Source: Stenotrophomonas sp. BIO128-Bstrain (GTDB lineage Bacteria; Pseudomonadota; Gammaproteobacteria; Xanthomonadales; Xanthomonadaceae). Taken from it: a DNA stretch of 64,000 nucleotides. The position numbers were made by a program, and so were the translations under genes. Positions 1 to 12,183 of this stretch are shown piece after piece; the stretch's first letter is position 1, and each line of letters begins with the position of its first letter. Location: NCBI RefSeq assembly GCF_030128875.1, contig NZ_CP124620.1, positions 3,952,501 to 4,016,500 on the forward strand, read 5' to 3'. Below the pieces are notes generated by a model. That model saw only the letters and a list, made by a program, of their open reading frames with translations. It was not told where the DNA came from and did not search any database.

Positions 1-2612
<2,612 letters not shown>

Positions 2613-2734
2613 ATAACCTCAAGTTGCCTTGGCCGACATGACATGTCGATAGATCCCAAGTGCACGCTACGTCACAAGACTTACGAGAGGCAGGCGCCTT
2701 ATCCGTTCCTTAGGATGGCGACGCTCCAACTGTC

Positions 2735-2850
2735 TCCCTGGTGAAATTAGCGCTGTGGAACCACCCGATCCCATCCCGAACTCGGAAGTGAAACGCAGCT
2801 GCGCCGATGGTAGTGTGGCCTAAGCCATGCGAGAGTAGGTCATCGCCAGG
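2735..2850 (+). rRNA. rrf: 5S ribosomal RNA
   Basis: The segment has the typical 5S core (CCGATCCCATCCCGAACTCG, 2767-2786) and complementary ends: CCCTGGTGA at the 5' end pairs with TCATCGCCAGG at the 3' end. It lies about 120 bp after the 23S end, the normal 23S-5S order. No tRNA is present in the spacer. The ends are estimated from the closing helix and may be off by a few bases. Confidence 0.95.
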
Positions 2851-2862
2851 GTTTTTACCCCG

Positions 2863-2897
2863 AAAACCCCGCTGCTCACGCAGCGGGGTTTTCTTTT
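2863..2897 (+). terminator. Rho-independent terminator of the rRNA operon
   Basis: A 13-bp perfect inverted repeat (arms 2863-2875 and 2880-2892) with a 4-nt loop and a T-rich tail lies just after the 5S gene. This is a strong intrinsic terminator ending the rrn operon. Confidence 0.95.
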
Positions 2898-3015
2898 TGT
2901 CCGCGATTCAGCGCCTTGTCCCGCCACCTTCCAGCAACCCAGGCACGCCCTGCCGGTGTCTGGCGCAGCTGTCTGTAAAGCACGTCGCCATGCAGACGTA
3001 TCGTCATGGCTGCTG

Positions 3016-3782
3016 ATGACGGACAACTCCACGCCGCTGACCTGCGTGATTCTCGACGACTACCCGGGCGTGGCAATCTCGTCCGCCGATTGGTACCGGC
3101 TCGGCGATGCGGTGCAGATACGTACGCCGGCGATGCCGTGCAGATACGCACGCCGACGACGCCCCACACCGGGGATGCGCTGGTGACCGCACTCGCAGGA
3201 TGCCGGGACACGGGGGGTGATGCGCATGCGCACGCCGAGCACCGCCGTGCTGTTGGCCATGCTGCCCCACCTGCGCCTGCTGATCCCCAGCGGCATGCGC
3301 AATGCCGCGATCGATGTCGCCGCCGCGAAGGCGCAAGGCCTGGCCGTGTGCGGAGCCGACAGCCATCCCGAACCGGCCGTGGAACTGACCTGGGTGCTGA
3401 TCCTGTCGGTGATGCGGCAACTGGTGCCGCAGGCGAACGCGCTGCGTGAGCAAGGACCGTGGCAGCAGAGCGTCGGTCGTGATCTGCACGGCGCACGCCT
3501 GGGGCTGCCCGGACTGGGCGGGATCCGCCAGCGCGTCTTGCGGATCGGCCCGGCAGTCGGCATGCAGGTCAGTGCGTGGCGTCCGAGCCTGGATGCCGGC
3601 CATGCAGAGGCCGCCGGCGTGAACCTCGCGGCATCGAAGCAGACGCCGTTCTCCAGCGAAACGTACTGGCGACGCCGCATCTGGGCGACGCCACCGAGCG
3701 CAACGATCGCGATGCCTTCAGCCAGGCGGTCGAAGGCATCGCCGCCTGACTGCAGGACGCGCCGCGGCGCGTGCTGGACTGA
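3016..3782 (+). pseudogene. Degraded D-isomer-specific 2-hydroxyacid dehydrogenase
   Basis: Fragments of a D-2-hydroxyacid dehydrogenase are readable in different frames. The N-terminus begins at 3016 (MTDNSTPLTCVILDDYPGVA). The next piece (GDALVTALAG, near 3172) is in another frame. The catalytic-domain/NAD-binding junction (from about 3223, with GRDLHGARLGLPGLGGI) is back in the first frame. The last piece (VLATPHLGDATERN, from 3665) is again in another frame and carries an in-frame TGA at 3747-3749 where a Trp is expected, before the natural end VLD-stop at 3780-3782. About 100 codons of the NAD-binding and substrate region appear deleted before 3665. The first frameshift coincides with a 26-bp tandem duplication (3106-3157). 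An intact family member has roughly 310-330 residues. No functional product is expected. Confidence 0.85.
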
Positions 3783-3788
3783 CGCCGA

Positions 3789-5525
3789 TCAGGCTACTGC
3801 GGCTGCGCGGTAGGCCTGTTCCTGATGGCGGAACACCGCGACCGCCTGGGTCAGGTCGGCTGCCTGCGCTTCCAGCAACCGCGCCGCTGCACTGGCTTCC
3901 TCGACCAGCGCCGCGTTCTGCTGGGTGGCATCGTCCATCTGCGCCACGGTCTGGTTGACCTGGTCGATGCCGGCCGCCTGCTCCTGCGACGCAGAAGAGA
4001 TCTCGGCCATGATGCCGCTGACACTGGCGACGCGGGTCACGATCTCGCCCATGGTCTGTCCGGCGTCCTGGACCAGACGGGCGCCCTCGGCGACCTGCTC
4101 CACGGAGGCCTCGATCAGGCCCTTGATCTCCTTGGCCGCTTCGGCCGATCGCTGCGCCAGGCTGCGCACTTCGCTGGCGACCACGGCGAAGCCCCGGCCC
4201 TGCTCGCCGGCGCGCGCGGCTTCCACCGCCGCGTTGAGTGCCAGGATGTTGGTCTGGAAGGCGATGCCGTCGATCACCCGGATGATGTCGCCGATCCGGT
4301 GGGAGGCGCTCTGGATGGCGTCCATGGTGGTCACCACCTGGCCCACCACCTGGCTGCCGCGCGTGGCGACGTCATGTGCGCCGTGGGCCAGCGCGCTGGC
4401 CTGGCGCGCATGCTCGGCGTTCTGGCGGACGGTCGAGGTCAGCTCTTCCATCGAGGCGGCGGTTTCCTCCAGATGTGCGGCCTGGCGTTCGGTGCGCTCG
4501 GAGAGGTCATCGTTGCCGCTGGCGATCTCACTGGCGGCCAGCGAGATGGAGCCGGTGCACCGCTTGATCCGCTCGACCATCGCGGTCAACTGTTCGGCGG
4601 TCGCGTTGGCATCGCGTTGCATGGCTTGGAACGAGCCGTGGAAGTCGCCGCGCATGCGCTGGTCCAGGTCGCCGTCGGCCAGCGCGGAAAGCATGCGGCG
4701 GATCTCGCCGACCGTACCACCAACACTGTCCAGCAACTGGTTGATGCCGCCGGTCAGGCCATTGAGGAAGCCGGCGCCGCCGTCGGTGGCCTGCAGGCGA
4801 CGATCAAGGTCGCCCTTGCTGGCCGCCTCGACGATGTCGGCCACGGCGTTCTCCAGCAACAGCTCGTGGGTACGGTCATGCCACTCCACCGCGAAGCCCT
4901 GCCGCTGGCCCTGCGCATCGAACACCGGCGTCACTACTTGGGCGAAATGCACCGGGCCGATCCGCACGCGGCCATGATGGGTGGCCATCAGGGTGTTGAG
5001 GATGCCGCGGATCCGGTCCGGGTTGGCATGGAAACGGTGGATGCTGCTGCCAACCAGGCGCTCGGCGTCGAAATCGGGGAAGGCCTCGCGCAGACTGGCC
5101 TGCTGGTTGCGCAGCAGCGTCACCACCGACTGGTTGACGTAGCGGATCACGTGGTCGTTGTCGGCAATCATCATCGCCGTGCGGGAGACATCCAGCGCCT
5201 GCCGCACCTGGGCATCGTGGGCGTGGTCGACGCTGTCGCGCGCCTGCGCGCGCGCCGCCTCTGCGGCCAGCGAAAGCGCTCGCGTCTCTGCCTGCCGCAG
5301 GGCATGACCCTGCTGCCTCACACGCAGCGCCACCAGGCCCAGCAGCAGCCCCGCGATCGCGACCGGAAGCAGCGCCCAGGGCTGCCGCTGCCAGACCGCA
5401 GCGATCACGGCGGCGACGATCAGCAGCCCTGAGGTGATCAGACAGGCCGCGTCCGCGAACGGTCGGGCCGTGCGCGTGCGCAGCAGATCGGGTGGGCGGG
5501 TCGAGGCAACGGGAAGGGCGGACAT
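3789..5525 (-). CDS. Methyl-accepting chemotaxis protein with cytoplasmic PAS domain
   Basis: This chemoreceptor is about 578 residues long. Two closely spaced membrane segments (about 26-46 and 50-70) form a hairpin with almost no periplasmic loop. They are followed by a PAS-like domain (about 105-225), HAMP-like helices with repeated GDLD..R motifs (about 235-330) and the MCP signalling coiled coil. The highly conserved hairpin tip ([16 protein letters not shown]) starts near residue 452. There is no C-terminal CheR-binding pentapeptide. Sensing is therefore likely intracellular, for example of redox or energy state or of a small ligand through the PAS domain; this is inferred. The start at 5525 is chosen because a GGAG sits about 8 nt upstream; a longer frame to 5591 lacks this. 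No other chemotaxis genes are nearby. Confidence 0.93.
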   Translation of the reverse strand: MSALPVASTRPPDLLRTRTARPFADAACLITSGLLIVAAVIAAVWQRQPWALLPVAIAGLLLGLVALRVRQQGHALRQAETRALSLAAEAARAQARDSVDHAHDAQVRQALDVSRTAMMIADNDHVIRYVNQSVVTLLRNQQASLREAFPDFDAERLVGSSIHRFHANPDRIRGILNTLMATHHGRVRIGPVHFAQVVTPVFDAQGQRQGFAVEWHDRTHELLLENAVADIVEAASKGDLDRRLQATDGGAGFLNGLTGGINQLLDSVGGTVGEIRRMLSALADGDLDQRMRGDFHGSFQAMQRDANATAEQLTAMVERIKRCTGSISLAASEIASGNDDLSERTERQAAHLEETAASMEELTSTVRQNAEHARQASALAHGAHDVATRGSQVVGQVVTTMDAIQSASHRIGDIIRVIDGIAFQTNILALNAAVEAARAGEQGRGFAVVASEVRSLAQRSAEAAKEIKGLIEASVEQVAEGARLVQDAGQTMGEIVTRVASVSGIMAEISSASQEQAAGIDQVNQTVAQMDDATQQNAALVEEASAAARLLEAQAADLTQAVAVFRHQEQAYRAAAVA

Positions 5526-5885
5526 GGCGGCTCCAGAATCAACAGAAAGCAGAAATCCTGCGGCGCTCGCGCGCACAGGCGGGTGCCGCACCCCTCACCG
5601 GCGATCCCGATGGGCGCAGCAGCGAAAGGAAGCAGGGAGGCGCGTAGGGGGCACACAGCGAACGCCGCGTCGGCGGTGGCGATCACCGCCGGCATGGCCC
5701 GGTCCTGTGGGCGATGGCACGGCCAATCCGGCATTGCGACGACGTTCCCTAGAAGCCTGGGTGATGCGCGGCTTCGCAACGGCGGAGCAAGCGACGACAG
5801 TGCAGTCGAGAAAATCGCCTGCACCCTCGGTATCGGTCGCTGCCGGGATAAGTTGAGTGCGACCGTGTGTCGCACCGTGCAGGGC
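5526..5885. other. Intergenic region between chemoreceptor and alpha/beta hydrolase
   Basis: This 360-bp gap has open frames on both strands, but none looks like a protein: they are biased in composition and overlap the chemoreceptor gene. It should hold the promoter of the chemoreceptor gene on the minus strand. The only motif I can point to is a sigma-28-like element at 5830-5856. Confidence 0.5.
5830..5856 (-). promoter_or_regulatory. Possible sigma-28 (FliA) promoter for the chemoreceptor
   Basis: Read on the minus strand, TCAAC (5852-5856), 14 nt and ACCGATAC (5830-5837) resemble the FliA pattern (TCAAG or TAAAG, then GCCGATAA). It would give a 5' leader of about 300 nt, which is long, so this is only a candidate. 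Confidence 0.3.
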
Positions 5886-6734
5886 TTACCCGGCGAGGAA
5901 GCCCTGGATCACCTCGGCCACCCCCTGCGGGTGCTCCATGTGCAGGTGATGGGTGCCCGGGAACACGGCCAGGCGGCCTTCGCGCAACAGGCCGATGCGC
6001 TGGCTGCGCAGCGGCTCGGGGTAATACGGCTGCGCCGGCGTGGCGTAGATCACCTGGGTCGGGCACTCGATCGCGGCGAGCAGGTCGTCGATCTGCGCCT
6101 CACTCAGGCGCATCGCGGTGGGCAGCATCAGGCGTTGATCGCTGCACCAGCTGTACCCGCCCTCGACCGGTTTGACGCCACGTTCGACCAGCAGGCGCGC
6201 GCACGGCTCGCTGAGCTGGTTGGCCATCATGCGGGCGCGGATCGGAGCGGCCAGATCGGGGAACACACGCAGCCTTCGGGTGGCCAGTGCACGCGCGGCG
6301 CGCACGTGTTCGCGGAGACGCTGTGCTGTCTCATTCTCCGGACCGCGCAGGCCGCCGAGCGCCTCGATCGCGATCAGGCGCTCCACGCGCTCAGGTGCGG
6401 CCGCTGCGGTGAGGCTGGCGATGCCCGCGCCCATCGAATGGCCGAGCAGCACGAAGCGATCCCAGCCCAGCGCATCGGCGACCTCAAGGACATGGCAGAT
6501 CGCACCGGGTGTGTTGTATTGCGTGCCGGGCGGCAGATGCGCGCTGTGGCCGTGCCCGGGCAGATCGATCGCCACCAGCTCGAGCCCGGGCAGCTGCGCG
6601 GCCAACGGCACGAAGCTGGCCGCGTTGTCGAGCCAGCCGTGCAGCGCCAGCACACGCAGGCCACCGCTCACAGGCGACCGCAGGCCGGCCACGGTGGTGC
6701 CGGCAACCGCCAGGGAGAACGGCTGCAGGGTCAT
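5886..6734 (-). CDS. Alpha/beta hydrolase
   Basis: This 282-residue protein has the alpha/beta hydrolase fold. It has an oxyanion-hole HGW motif (LALHGWLDN, about residue 31), a nucleophile elbow GHSMGAG (Ser near 97), and a C-terminal His in [10 protein letters not shown]. The substrate cannot be told from sequence; general names for this family are esterase or hydrolase. The ATG at 6734-6732 overlaps the hemH stop codon as ATGA, so the two genes are probably co-transcribed and translationally coupled. The much longer open frame reaching to 7256 is only an extension through hemH. Confidence 0.9.
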   Translation of the reverse strand: MTLQPFSLAVAGTTVAGLRSPVSGGLRVLALHGWLDNAASFVPLAAQLPGLELVAIDLPGHGHSAHLPPGTQYNTPGAICHVLEVADALGWDRFVLLGHSMGAGIASLTAAAAPERVERLIAIEALGGLRGPENETAQRLREHVRAARALATRRLRVFPDLAAPIRARMMANQLSEPCARLLVERGVKPVEGGYSWCSDQRLMLPTAMRLSEAQIDDLLAAIECPTQVIYATPAQPYYPEPLRSQRIGLLREGRLAVFPGTHHLHMEHPQGVAEVIQGFLAG

Positions 6735-7693
6735 GCCAGCGCCGCTATGCTCAGTCGCGACAGCGCCAGTGCATGCGCCTGCGCATCGTTGAGGCAGGGG
6801 ATGTAGCGCATGGTCGCGCCGCGCTGGGCCACGGTTTCGGTAAAGCCCATCGCCACTTCCTCCAGCGTTTCCAGGCAGTCCGTGGCAAAGCCAGGGCAGA
6901 CCACGTCCATGCTGCGCACGCCGCTGTCCGCCATTGCCCACAGGGTGGGCTCGGCATAGGGCTGCAGCCACTTCTCGCGGCCGAACCGCGACTGGTAGGT
7001 CAACTGCCAGGCATCGTCGGTCAGCTCCAGGGCCTGCGCGATCGCCCGCGCACTGGCCTCGCAGCGTTGCGGATACGGATCGCCGGCATCGGCCAGGCGC
7101 TGCGGGATGCCATGGAAAGAGAACACCAGCTTCTCGCCGCGTCCGTGGTGCTCCCACCACTGGCGGATGCTGCCGGCGACGGCGGCGACCCAGTCCGGAT
7201 CGACCGCGTAATCGCGCACCAGGGTCACGGTGACGCCGGGATGTGCCGGCTGCCACTCGCGCACCTGGTCCTCGATGGAGGCGGTGGTGGTGGTCGAATA
7301 CTGGGGATACAGCGGCAGCACCACGATCCGCTTGATGCCCTCGGCGGCCAGCCGATCCAGCTCGGCCGGCAGCGCCGGCGCGCCGTAGCGCATCGCATGA
7401 CGCACCCGCAGGTCCGGCATGAGGCCCTGCATGGCCTCGGCCAGCCGGCGGGTGTAGACCATCAGCGGGGAGCCGTCCGGCAGCCAGACCTGGGCGTACT
7501 TGGCGGCCGATCGACCACTGCGCAATGGCAGGATCAGCCCGTACAGCAAGGGTTTCCAGAACAGTGGCGGAATCGCGACCACGCGCGGATCGCTGAGGAA
7601 CTCAGCCAGGTAGCGACGCACCGCCGGGGCGGTTGGCGTCTCGGGCGTGCCTAGATTGACCGCCAGCACGGCGGTGTCGGGTGCGTCGAGCAT
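6731..7693 (-). CDS. hemH: Ferrochelatase
   Basis: Ferrochelatase inserts Fe(II) into protoporphyrin IX, the last step of heme synthesis. The 320-residue protein starts with the typical [13 protein letters not shown] block, has the catalytic-His motif SFHGIP and the conserved [12 protein letters not shown] segment, and ends with the ferrochelatase [14 protein letters not shown] motif. The start at 7693 is chosen by homology; the frame extends to 7762 without family resemblance. There is no good Shine-Dalgarno, but GAGAAT lies 6 nt before the ATG, a spacing seen for other genes here. It is followed by a hydrolase gene overlapping by 4 nt. Confidence 0.97.
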   Translation of the reverse strand: MLDAPDTAVLAVNLGTPETPTAPAVRRYLAEFLSDPRVVAIPPLFWKPLLYGLILPLRSGRSAAKYAQVWLPDGSPLMVYTRRLAEAMQGLMPDLRVRHAMRYGAPALPAELDRLAAEGIKRIVVLPLYPQYSTTTTASIEDQVREWQPAHPGVTVTLVRDYAVDPDWVAAVAGSIRQWWEHHGRGEKLVFSFHGIPQRLADAGDPYPQRCEASARAIAQALELTDDAWQLTYQSRFGREKWLQPYAEPTLWAMADSGVRSMDVVCPGFATDCLETLEEVAMGFTETVAQRGATMRYIPCLNDAQAHALALSRLSIAALA

Positions 7694-7880
7694 GTCGCCA
7701 TTCTCGCAGGTCTGCGCGATTGGCGGGATGGATTTGGATGATGAACACGATCCAGCAGGCATATCGATAGCCCGGAATACTCATTGCCGATTCATCGCCG
7801 GGCTTCTAACGTCCAGAAGCGTATCGACCCCGGTCGAACGTGCCGCTATCTTGTATGAATCGACTTTCTGGAGCCCACCC

Positions 7881-8777
7881 ATGCGCCGCCTCAGCCTTGT
7901 ACTGCTGATCACCGCCAGCCTGCTGTCGACCCAGGCCATGGCCGGGCCACAGGAGGACCAGCGCGCCCGCAATGCCGTGCGCGTCCTGAATGAAATCCAG
8001 GGCATCCCCGAGCAGGGGATTCCCGACAAGCTGCTCGACGAAGGTCGCGCGGTCGTCGTCATCCCTGACACCATCAAAGCCGGCCTGGTGATCGGTGGCC
8101 GTCGCGGCCACGGCCTGATGTCGGTCAAGACGCCCGACGGCAGCTGGTCCAACCCGGTGTTCGTGAAGCTCACCGGCGGCAGCATCGGCTTCCAGGCCGG
8201 TGTACAGTCCTCCGACGTGGTGCTCGTGTTCCGCAATGACCGCAGCCTGGACAATCTCGTCAACGGCAAATTCACCCTGGGCGCCGATGCCGGTGTCGCC
8301 GCCGGTCCGGTCGGCCGCAACGCCGCGGCCGCCACCGATGGCCAGTTGAAGGCCGAAATCTGGTCCTGGTCGCGCGCCCGCGGGCTGTTCGCCGGTGTGG
8401 CGCTGGATGGCGCCGTGCTGCAGATCGACGATGCCGCCAACCTGGATGCCTACGGCAGCAACACCACGCCGCGCATGGTCTTCGAAGGCCGCGTCGGCGA
8501 GCCGCCGTCGGTAGATGTGGTCGCCTTCCGTGACCGTCTGGAAGAAGCCACCTACACCGCCCGTGAAAAGCGCGGGACCGCAGGCAGTGCCCCGGCCCCC
8601 GCCCCGGCGCCGCGCGCGGCCACCGTGCCGGTTCGACCTGAACAGGCACCGGCCCCGGCCGCTGCGGGCGCGACCACCGCCCCGCTGCAGTCCGTGCCGG
8701 CACAGCCGGCCCCGCAGCAGGGCTTCCAGCCGGTCGGCGACGGTGAAGTCCGTACCGAATCGCTGGACGGCAACTGA
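7881..8777 (+). CDS. SYLF-domain (Ysc84-like) exported lipid-binding protein
   Basis: This 298-residue protein has a signal peptide (cleavage probably after TQAMA, near residue 22). The SYLF/Ysc84 core spans about 25-210 and includes ARAVVVIP-like and GGRRGHGLMSVKT-type motifs. A low-complexity Pro/Ala-rich tail covers about residues 235-285. SYLF domains bind lipids in eukaryotes; the bacterial role is not settled. A GGAG lies a suitable distance before the ATG. The gene is divergent from hemH; the 187-bp gap between the two starts holds both promoters. Confidence 0.88.
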   Translation: MRRLSLVLLITASLLSTQAMAGPQEDQRARNAVRVLNEIQGIPEQGIPDKLLDEGRAVVVIPDTIKAGLVIGGRRGHGLMSVKTPDGSWSNPVFVKLTGGSIGFQAGVQSSDVVLVFRNDRSLDNLVNGKFTLGADAGVAAGPVGRNAAAATDGQLKAEIWSWSRARGLFAGVALDGAVLQIDDAANLDAYGSNTTPRMVFEGRVGEPPSVDVVAFRDRLEEATYTAREKRGTAGSAPAPAPAPRAATVPVRPEQAPAPAAAGATTAPLQSVPAQPAPQQGFQPVGDGEVRTESLDGN

Positions 8778-8852
8778 CTTTTGTCACGCGCGCCGGCTTA
8801 CCGCCGGTGCGCTATGCTCAACCGTCTGATCACTACGTAACGCGAGCGGCTC

Positions 8853-9080
8853 ATGGGCAGTTTCAGCATCTGGCATTGGTTGGTCGTGCTGGTCATCGTT
8901 CTGCTGGTGTTCGGCACCAAGAAACTGACCAGCGGCGCCAAGGACCTTGGCAGCGCCGTCAAGGAATTCAAGAAGGGCATGCGCGACGAGGACAAGCCGA
9001 ACGCGCAGCTCAGCGACAGTTCGCGTCCGCAGGACTCGACGACGACGTCGCAGACCGAGCACGACCGCGACCCGCGCTGA
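8853..9080 (+). CDS. tatA: Sec-independent translocase subunit TatA
   Basis: TatA forms the pore of the twin-arginine pathway. The 75-residue protein has one N-terminal membrane helix (about 5-21), the FGTKKL hinge and an amphipathic helix ([15 protein letters not shown]), then a charged tail. It is the first gene of tatABC; the start at 8853 follows a GAGCGG stretch. Confidence 0.97.
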   Translation: MGSFSIWHWLVVLVIVLLVFGTKKLTSGAKDLGSAVKEFKKGMRDEDKPNAQLSDSSRPQDSTTTSQTEHDRDPR

Positions 9081-9095
9081 TCCGGGCGGCTTGGC

Positions 9096-9638
9096 GTGTT
9101 CGATATCGGTTTCAGTGAACTGCTGGTCATCGCGGTGGTGGCCCTGGTCGTGCTCGGCCCCGAGCGGCTGCCCAAGGCGGCCCGCTTCGCCGGGTTGTGG
9201 GTACGCCGTGCCCGCAACCAGTGGGATTCGGTGAAGCAGGAGCTCGAGCGCGAGCTGCATGCCGAAGAGATCAAGCGCCAGTTCGATGATGTGAAGTCTT
9301 CGGTACGCGATACCGAGTCGCAGCTGCGCGCCAGCGGCGAAGCGGTGCGCCGCGAGGCCGAGCAGATGCGCCAGGACGTGGCGCGTCACGGCGAGGGCGT
9401 CGTCGCCGCCGCGGACGACGCGCCGGTGATGACCGGCCCGGTGCCGGGTTCTCCGGCCAGCGTGGCCCAGCATGCGGTGGCGACCGATGAGGTCGAGCCG
9501 CCGCGCGATGCGATGGCCCCGCCCGGGATCGATGGCAGTGCGCCCCGTGCGGACGTGTCGGCACCGCTGCCGCCATCGACGGATACCGCGGCGCCTGCGC
9601 CCACGCCCACGCCGCCGAACGACGAGGCACCGCGATGA
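9096..9638 (+). CDS. tatB: Sec-independent translocase subunit TatB
   Basis: TatB forms the Tat receptor with TatC. The 180-residue protein starts with the diagnostic [12 protein letters not shown] block, followed by the [11 protein letters not shown] hinge, a long charged amphipathic helix and a Pro/Ala-rich tail. The start codon is GTG at 9096. Its end overlaps the tatC start by 4 nt (ATGA). Confidence 0.97.
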   Translation: MFDIGFSELLVIAVVALVVLGPERLPKAARFAGLWVRRARNQWDSVKQELERELHAEEIKRQFDDVKSSVRDTESQLRASGEAVRREAEQMRQDVARHGEGVVAAADDAPVMTGPVPGSPASVAQHAVATDEVEPPRDAMAPPGIDGSAPRADVSAPLPPSTDTAAPAPTPTPPNDEAPR

Positions 9639-10384
9639 GCGAGCATGAAAGCAGCGAGAGCTCGCTGGTTGAACACCTGATTGAACTGCGTGCGCGCCTG
9701 GTGCGCGCGTTGATCGGCCTGGGCGTCGTGCTGCTGGGGCTGATGCCGTTCTCGCGTCAGATCTACACGATGGTCGCCGAACCGCTGATCTCGCAGCTGC
9801 CGAACGGGCAGACGATGATCGCGACCAATCCTGCGGGTGCCTTCTTCGCGCCGTTGAAGCTGACCTTCTTCGTGGCGGTGTTCATCGCCGTGCCGTGGCT
9901 GCTGTTCCAGCTGTGGTCGTTCGTGGCACCGGGCCTGTATGCCCGCGAAAAACGCCTGGCCGTGCCGTTGCTGGCCTCGTCGGTCCTGCTGTTCTATCTG
10001 GGCTGCGCGTTCGCGTACTTCCTGGTGCTGCCGGCGGTGTTCCACTTCCTGACCACGTTCCGCCCGGAGGTGATCGCGATCACTCCGGACGCAACGGCTT
10101 ACCTGGATTTCGTGCTGGCGATCTTCTTCGCCTTCGGCACCAGTTTCGAGCTGCCGGTGGCGATGGTGATCCTGGTGCTGCTGGGCTGGATCACGCCGCA
10201 GCAGTTCAAGGAAGGCCGCGGTTACGCGATCGTCGGCATCTTCGTGCTGGCCGCGGTGCTGACGCCGCCGGACGTGGTCTCGCAGCTGATGCTGGCCATT
10301 CCGATGTGCCTGCTCTACGAACTGGGCATCCATGCGGCACGCTGGCTGGTGCCACGCCCCGGTGGGAAAGCACAGCCGGAGTGA
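9635..10384 (+). CDS. tatC: Sec-independent translocase subunit TatC
   Basis: TatC is the six-helix membrane component that recognises twin-arginine signal peptides. The 249-residue protein has the N-terminal [12 protein letters not shown] motif with the conserved Glu, the PLKLTFF segment and six hydrophobic helices, including [16 protein letters not shown]. It is the last gene of the operon and is followed by a terminator. Confidence 0.98.
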   Translation: MSEHESSESSLVEHLIELRARLVRALIGLGVVLLGLMPFSRQIYTMVAEPLISQLPNGQTMIATNPAGAFFAPLKLTFFVAVFIAVPWLLFQLWSFVAPGLYAREKRLAVPLLASSVLLFYLGCAFAYFLVLPAVFHFLTTFRPEVIAITPDATAYLDFVLAIFFAFGTSFELPVAMVILVLLGWITPQQFKEGRGYAIVGIFVLAAVLTPPDVVSQLMLAIPMCLLYELGIHAARWLVPRPGGKAQPE

Positions 10385-10393
10385 GGCACAAAC

Positions 10394-10425
10394 AAAAACC
10401 CCGGCCTTGGCCGGGGTTTTGTTTT
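10394..10425. terminator. Bidirectional terminator between tatC and a convergent gene
   Basis: A stem built from AAAACCCCGGCC and GGCCGGGGTTTT (10395-10420) has A-rich and T-rich flanks on the two sides. It lies between the convergent ends of tatC (10384) and the membrane-protein gene (10428) and can serve both. Confidence 0.9.
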
Positions 10426-10427
10426 GA

Positions 10428-11327
10428 TCAGGCCGCGAACACGTTGTTCGGGCCGGGCATCGGCGGCGGGGTCTGCGGCCCCTGCTGGCCGAACATCTGC
10501 TTCCACGCCGTGTAGATGGCACCGGCGAACACCGGCATCACCACGCCCATCAGCAGCAGCTGCGCGACGAACAGGGCGAGCATGGTGCCGCCGATCAGCT
10601 GCGCGATCAGGGCCACCAGCATCACGCCGAAGTAGATCGCAAACACCGCCACGAAGGCGAGCAGGAAGAACACCAGCATCGCCAGCACGTTGTGCAGGCA
10701 TGCGCGCAGGCTCAGGCGCATCGCCTGCAGACCGTTGCGGTGCTCGAACATCACCTGCGGCGGCAGGGTGAACAGCGCCAGCGCCATGGCCAGGAAGGTG
10801 ACCACCACCAGCGCCAGCCACAGCAGGATGCGCATCGCCGGCAGGCTCGCCATCAGTTCTTCGATCTGGGCCGGGTCCGGCTGCGCGCCGGACTGGCTGA
10901 TCGTGTTGAGCTGGACCATCACCTCGCTGAGGTGCTGCAGGCCGCTGCTGCCGATCAGCACCAGCAGCAGCACGCCCAGGAACAGGCCGGCCACCAGCTG
11001 CGGCAGCAGCGAGGCGAGCAGGTTCAGGGCGCGGCCTTCATGCAGGCCCTGCAGCAGGTGCGCAGGCTGCGCCACGCGGCCCTGGTCGACTTCGCGCACG
11101 GCCCAGACCAGGCCGCCGAAGAACAGCGGGCCGGCCAGTGCCATCAACAGCTGCGCCAGCGTGCTCAGCGCCGGGCTCACCATCGCCAGCGACATCACCA
11201 GCAACGCGGCCACGGCCCAGATCACGCCGAGCAGGCCCAGCGCCAGCGGCGCCTTGCGCAGCAGGGTGAAACCCGACACCAGCCATTCCGCGCCGGCGGA
11301 GGCCGGCAGCTTGCGAATCTCGCTCAT
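10428..11327 (-). CDS. BPSS1780-family integral membrane protein
   Basis: This 299-residue protein has a short soluble N-terminus (SEIRKLPASAGAEWL) and about six to seven hydrophobic helices. A Pro/Asn-rich C-terminal tail follows. It resembles the BPSS1780 family of proteobacterial membrane proteins, whose function is unknown. The conserved FEHRNGLQAMRLS segment between helices is typical. It stands alone, convergent with tatC, and no transport motif is visible. Confidence 0.8.
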   Translation of the reverse strand: MSEIRKLPASAGAEWLVSGFTLLRKAPLALGLLGVIWAVAALLVMSLAMVSPALSTLAQLLMALAGPLFFGGLVWAVREVDQGRVAQPAHLLQGLHEGRALNLLASLLPQLVAGLFLGVLLLVLIGSSGLQHLSEVMVQLNTISQSGAQPDPAQIEELMASLPAMRILLWLALVVVTFLAMALALFTLPPQVMFEHRNGLQAMRLSLRACLHNVLAMLVFFLLAFVAVFAIYFGVMLVALIAQLIGGTMLALFVAQLLLMGVVMPVFAGAIYTAWKQMFGQQGPQTPPPMPGPNNVFAA

Positions 11328-11463
11328 AACATTCCGGGGACAGGGGAGGAGGCGCGAACGCCCGATTGCGGTCGATTATCCCTGTTTTCCCGGCGCGTGA
11401 CCTGAAGGCCGCCCAGCGCGGCGCGGACGCTGCGTTGCGCCCGGTGCCTTGCCGGTGCTCGCC

Positions 11464-12183
11464 TCAGGCGTTGCGCGCTTGGCGGACGAAACGGCGCAGC
11501 AGTTGGCGGGCCAGCGGCGCGGCGCTGACCTCGCGGGCGACGCGGCGCGCGCAGCCGCCGTGCTGGCGGATGCACTCGGCGCGGGCGCGGACATAGCCGC
11601 GCATGTGGTGGGTGGCGAACTCGGGGTGGAACTGCACGCCCCAGGCATGCGCGCCCCAGCGGAAGGCGTGGCAGTTGTCCTGCGCCGAGCGCGCCAGGAT
11701 CGCCGCGCCCTCGGGGGCGCGCAGGACCGTCTGCAGGTGGGTGGCGTGCGCCGGGAAGCGCGCGGGCAGGCCACTGAACAGCGGATCGTCGATCGCTGAC
11801 GGATCCAGCGCCAGCTCGATCGTGCCCGATTCGCGGCCCGCCGGGTTGTAGGCGACTTCGCCGCCCAGCGCGTGGGCCAGCAGCTGGTGGCCGTAGCAGA
11901 TGCCGAACACCGGGCGGTCGTCGTGGGCAGCATCGCGCAGCCATTGCGCGCTGCGCTCGCTCCAGTCGGCGCGGTCGGTGACATAGGCGGCCGAGCCGCT
12001 CACGATCACGCCGGCGAAATCGCGGTGGCTGGGCAGGGTGCCGCCGTGCTCGACATCGACCACCACGGTCTCGTCGGCGTCGAGCCCGGCCGCGACCCGG
12101 ATCCAGTGCGAAAACCGCCCGTAGCGGCGCAGCGAGGCGACGGGTTGGCCGGTTTCAAGAATCAGGAACGGGGCGGAATTCAT
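11464..12183 (-). CDS. Class I glutamine amidotransferase (GATase1)
   Basis: This 239-residue protein is a stand-alone GATase1 domain of the GuaA type. The nucleophile elbow FGICYGHQLLA carries the catalytic Cys (about residue 95), and WGVQFHPEF carries the catalytic His (about residue 182). Such free domains hydrolyse glutamine or related gamma-glutamyl compounds; the true substrate is unknown. The gene overlaps the upstream gspE-type gene by about 28 nt, so the two are probably co-transcribed. Confidence 0.9.
   Translation of the reverse strand: MNSAPFLILETGQPVASLRRYGRFSHWIRVAAGLDADETVVVDVEHGGTLPSHRDFAGVIVSGSAAYVTDRADWSERSAQWLRDAAHDDRPVFGICYGHQLLAHALGGEVAYNPAGRESGTIELALDPSAIDDPLFSGLPARFPAHATHLQTVLRAPEGAAILARSAQDNCHAFRWGAHAWGVQFHPEFATHHMRGYVRARAECIRQHGGCARRVAREVSAAPLARQLLRRFVRQARNA

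Noticed and set aside
2613..2734. A tRNA gene in the 23S-5S spacer
   Set aside because: No cloverleaf or TPsiC-arm sequence is visible in the 120-bp spacer.
5438..5875. 145-codon minus-strand frame between chemoreceptor and hydrolase
   Set aside because: Overlaps the start of the chemoreceptor gene and has no recognisable domain or ribosome binding site.
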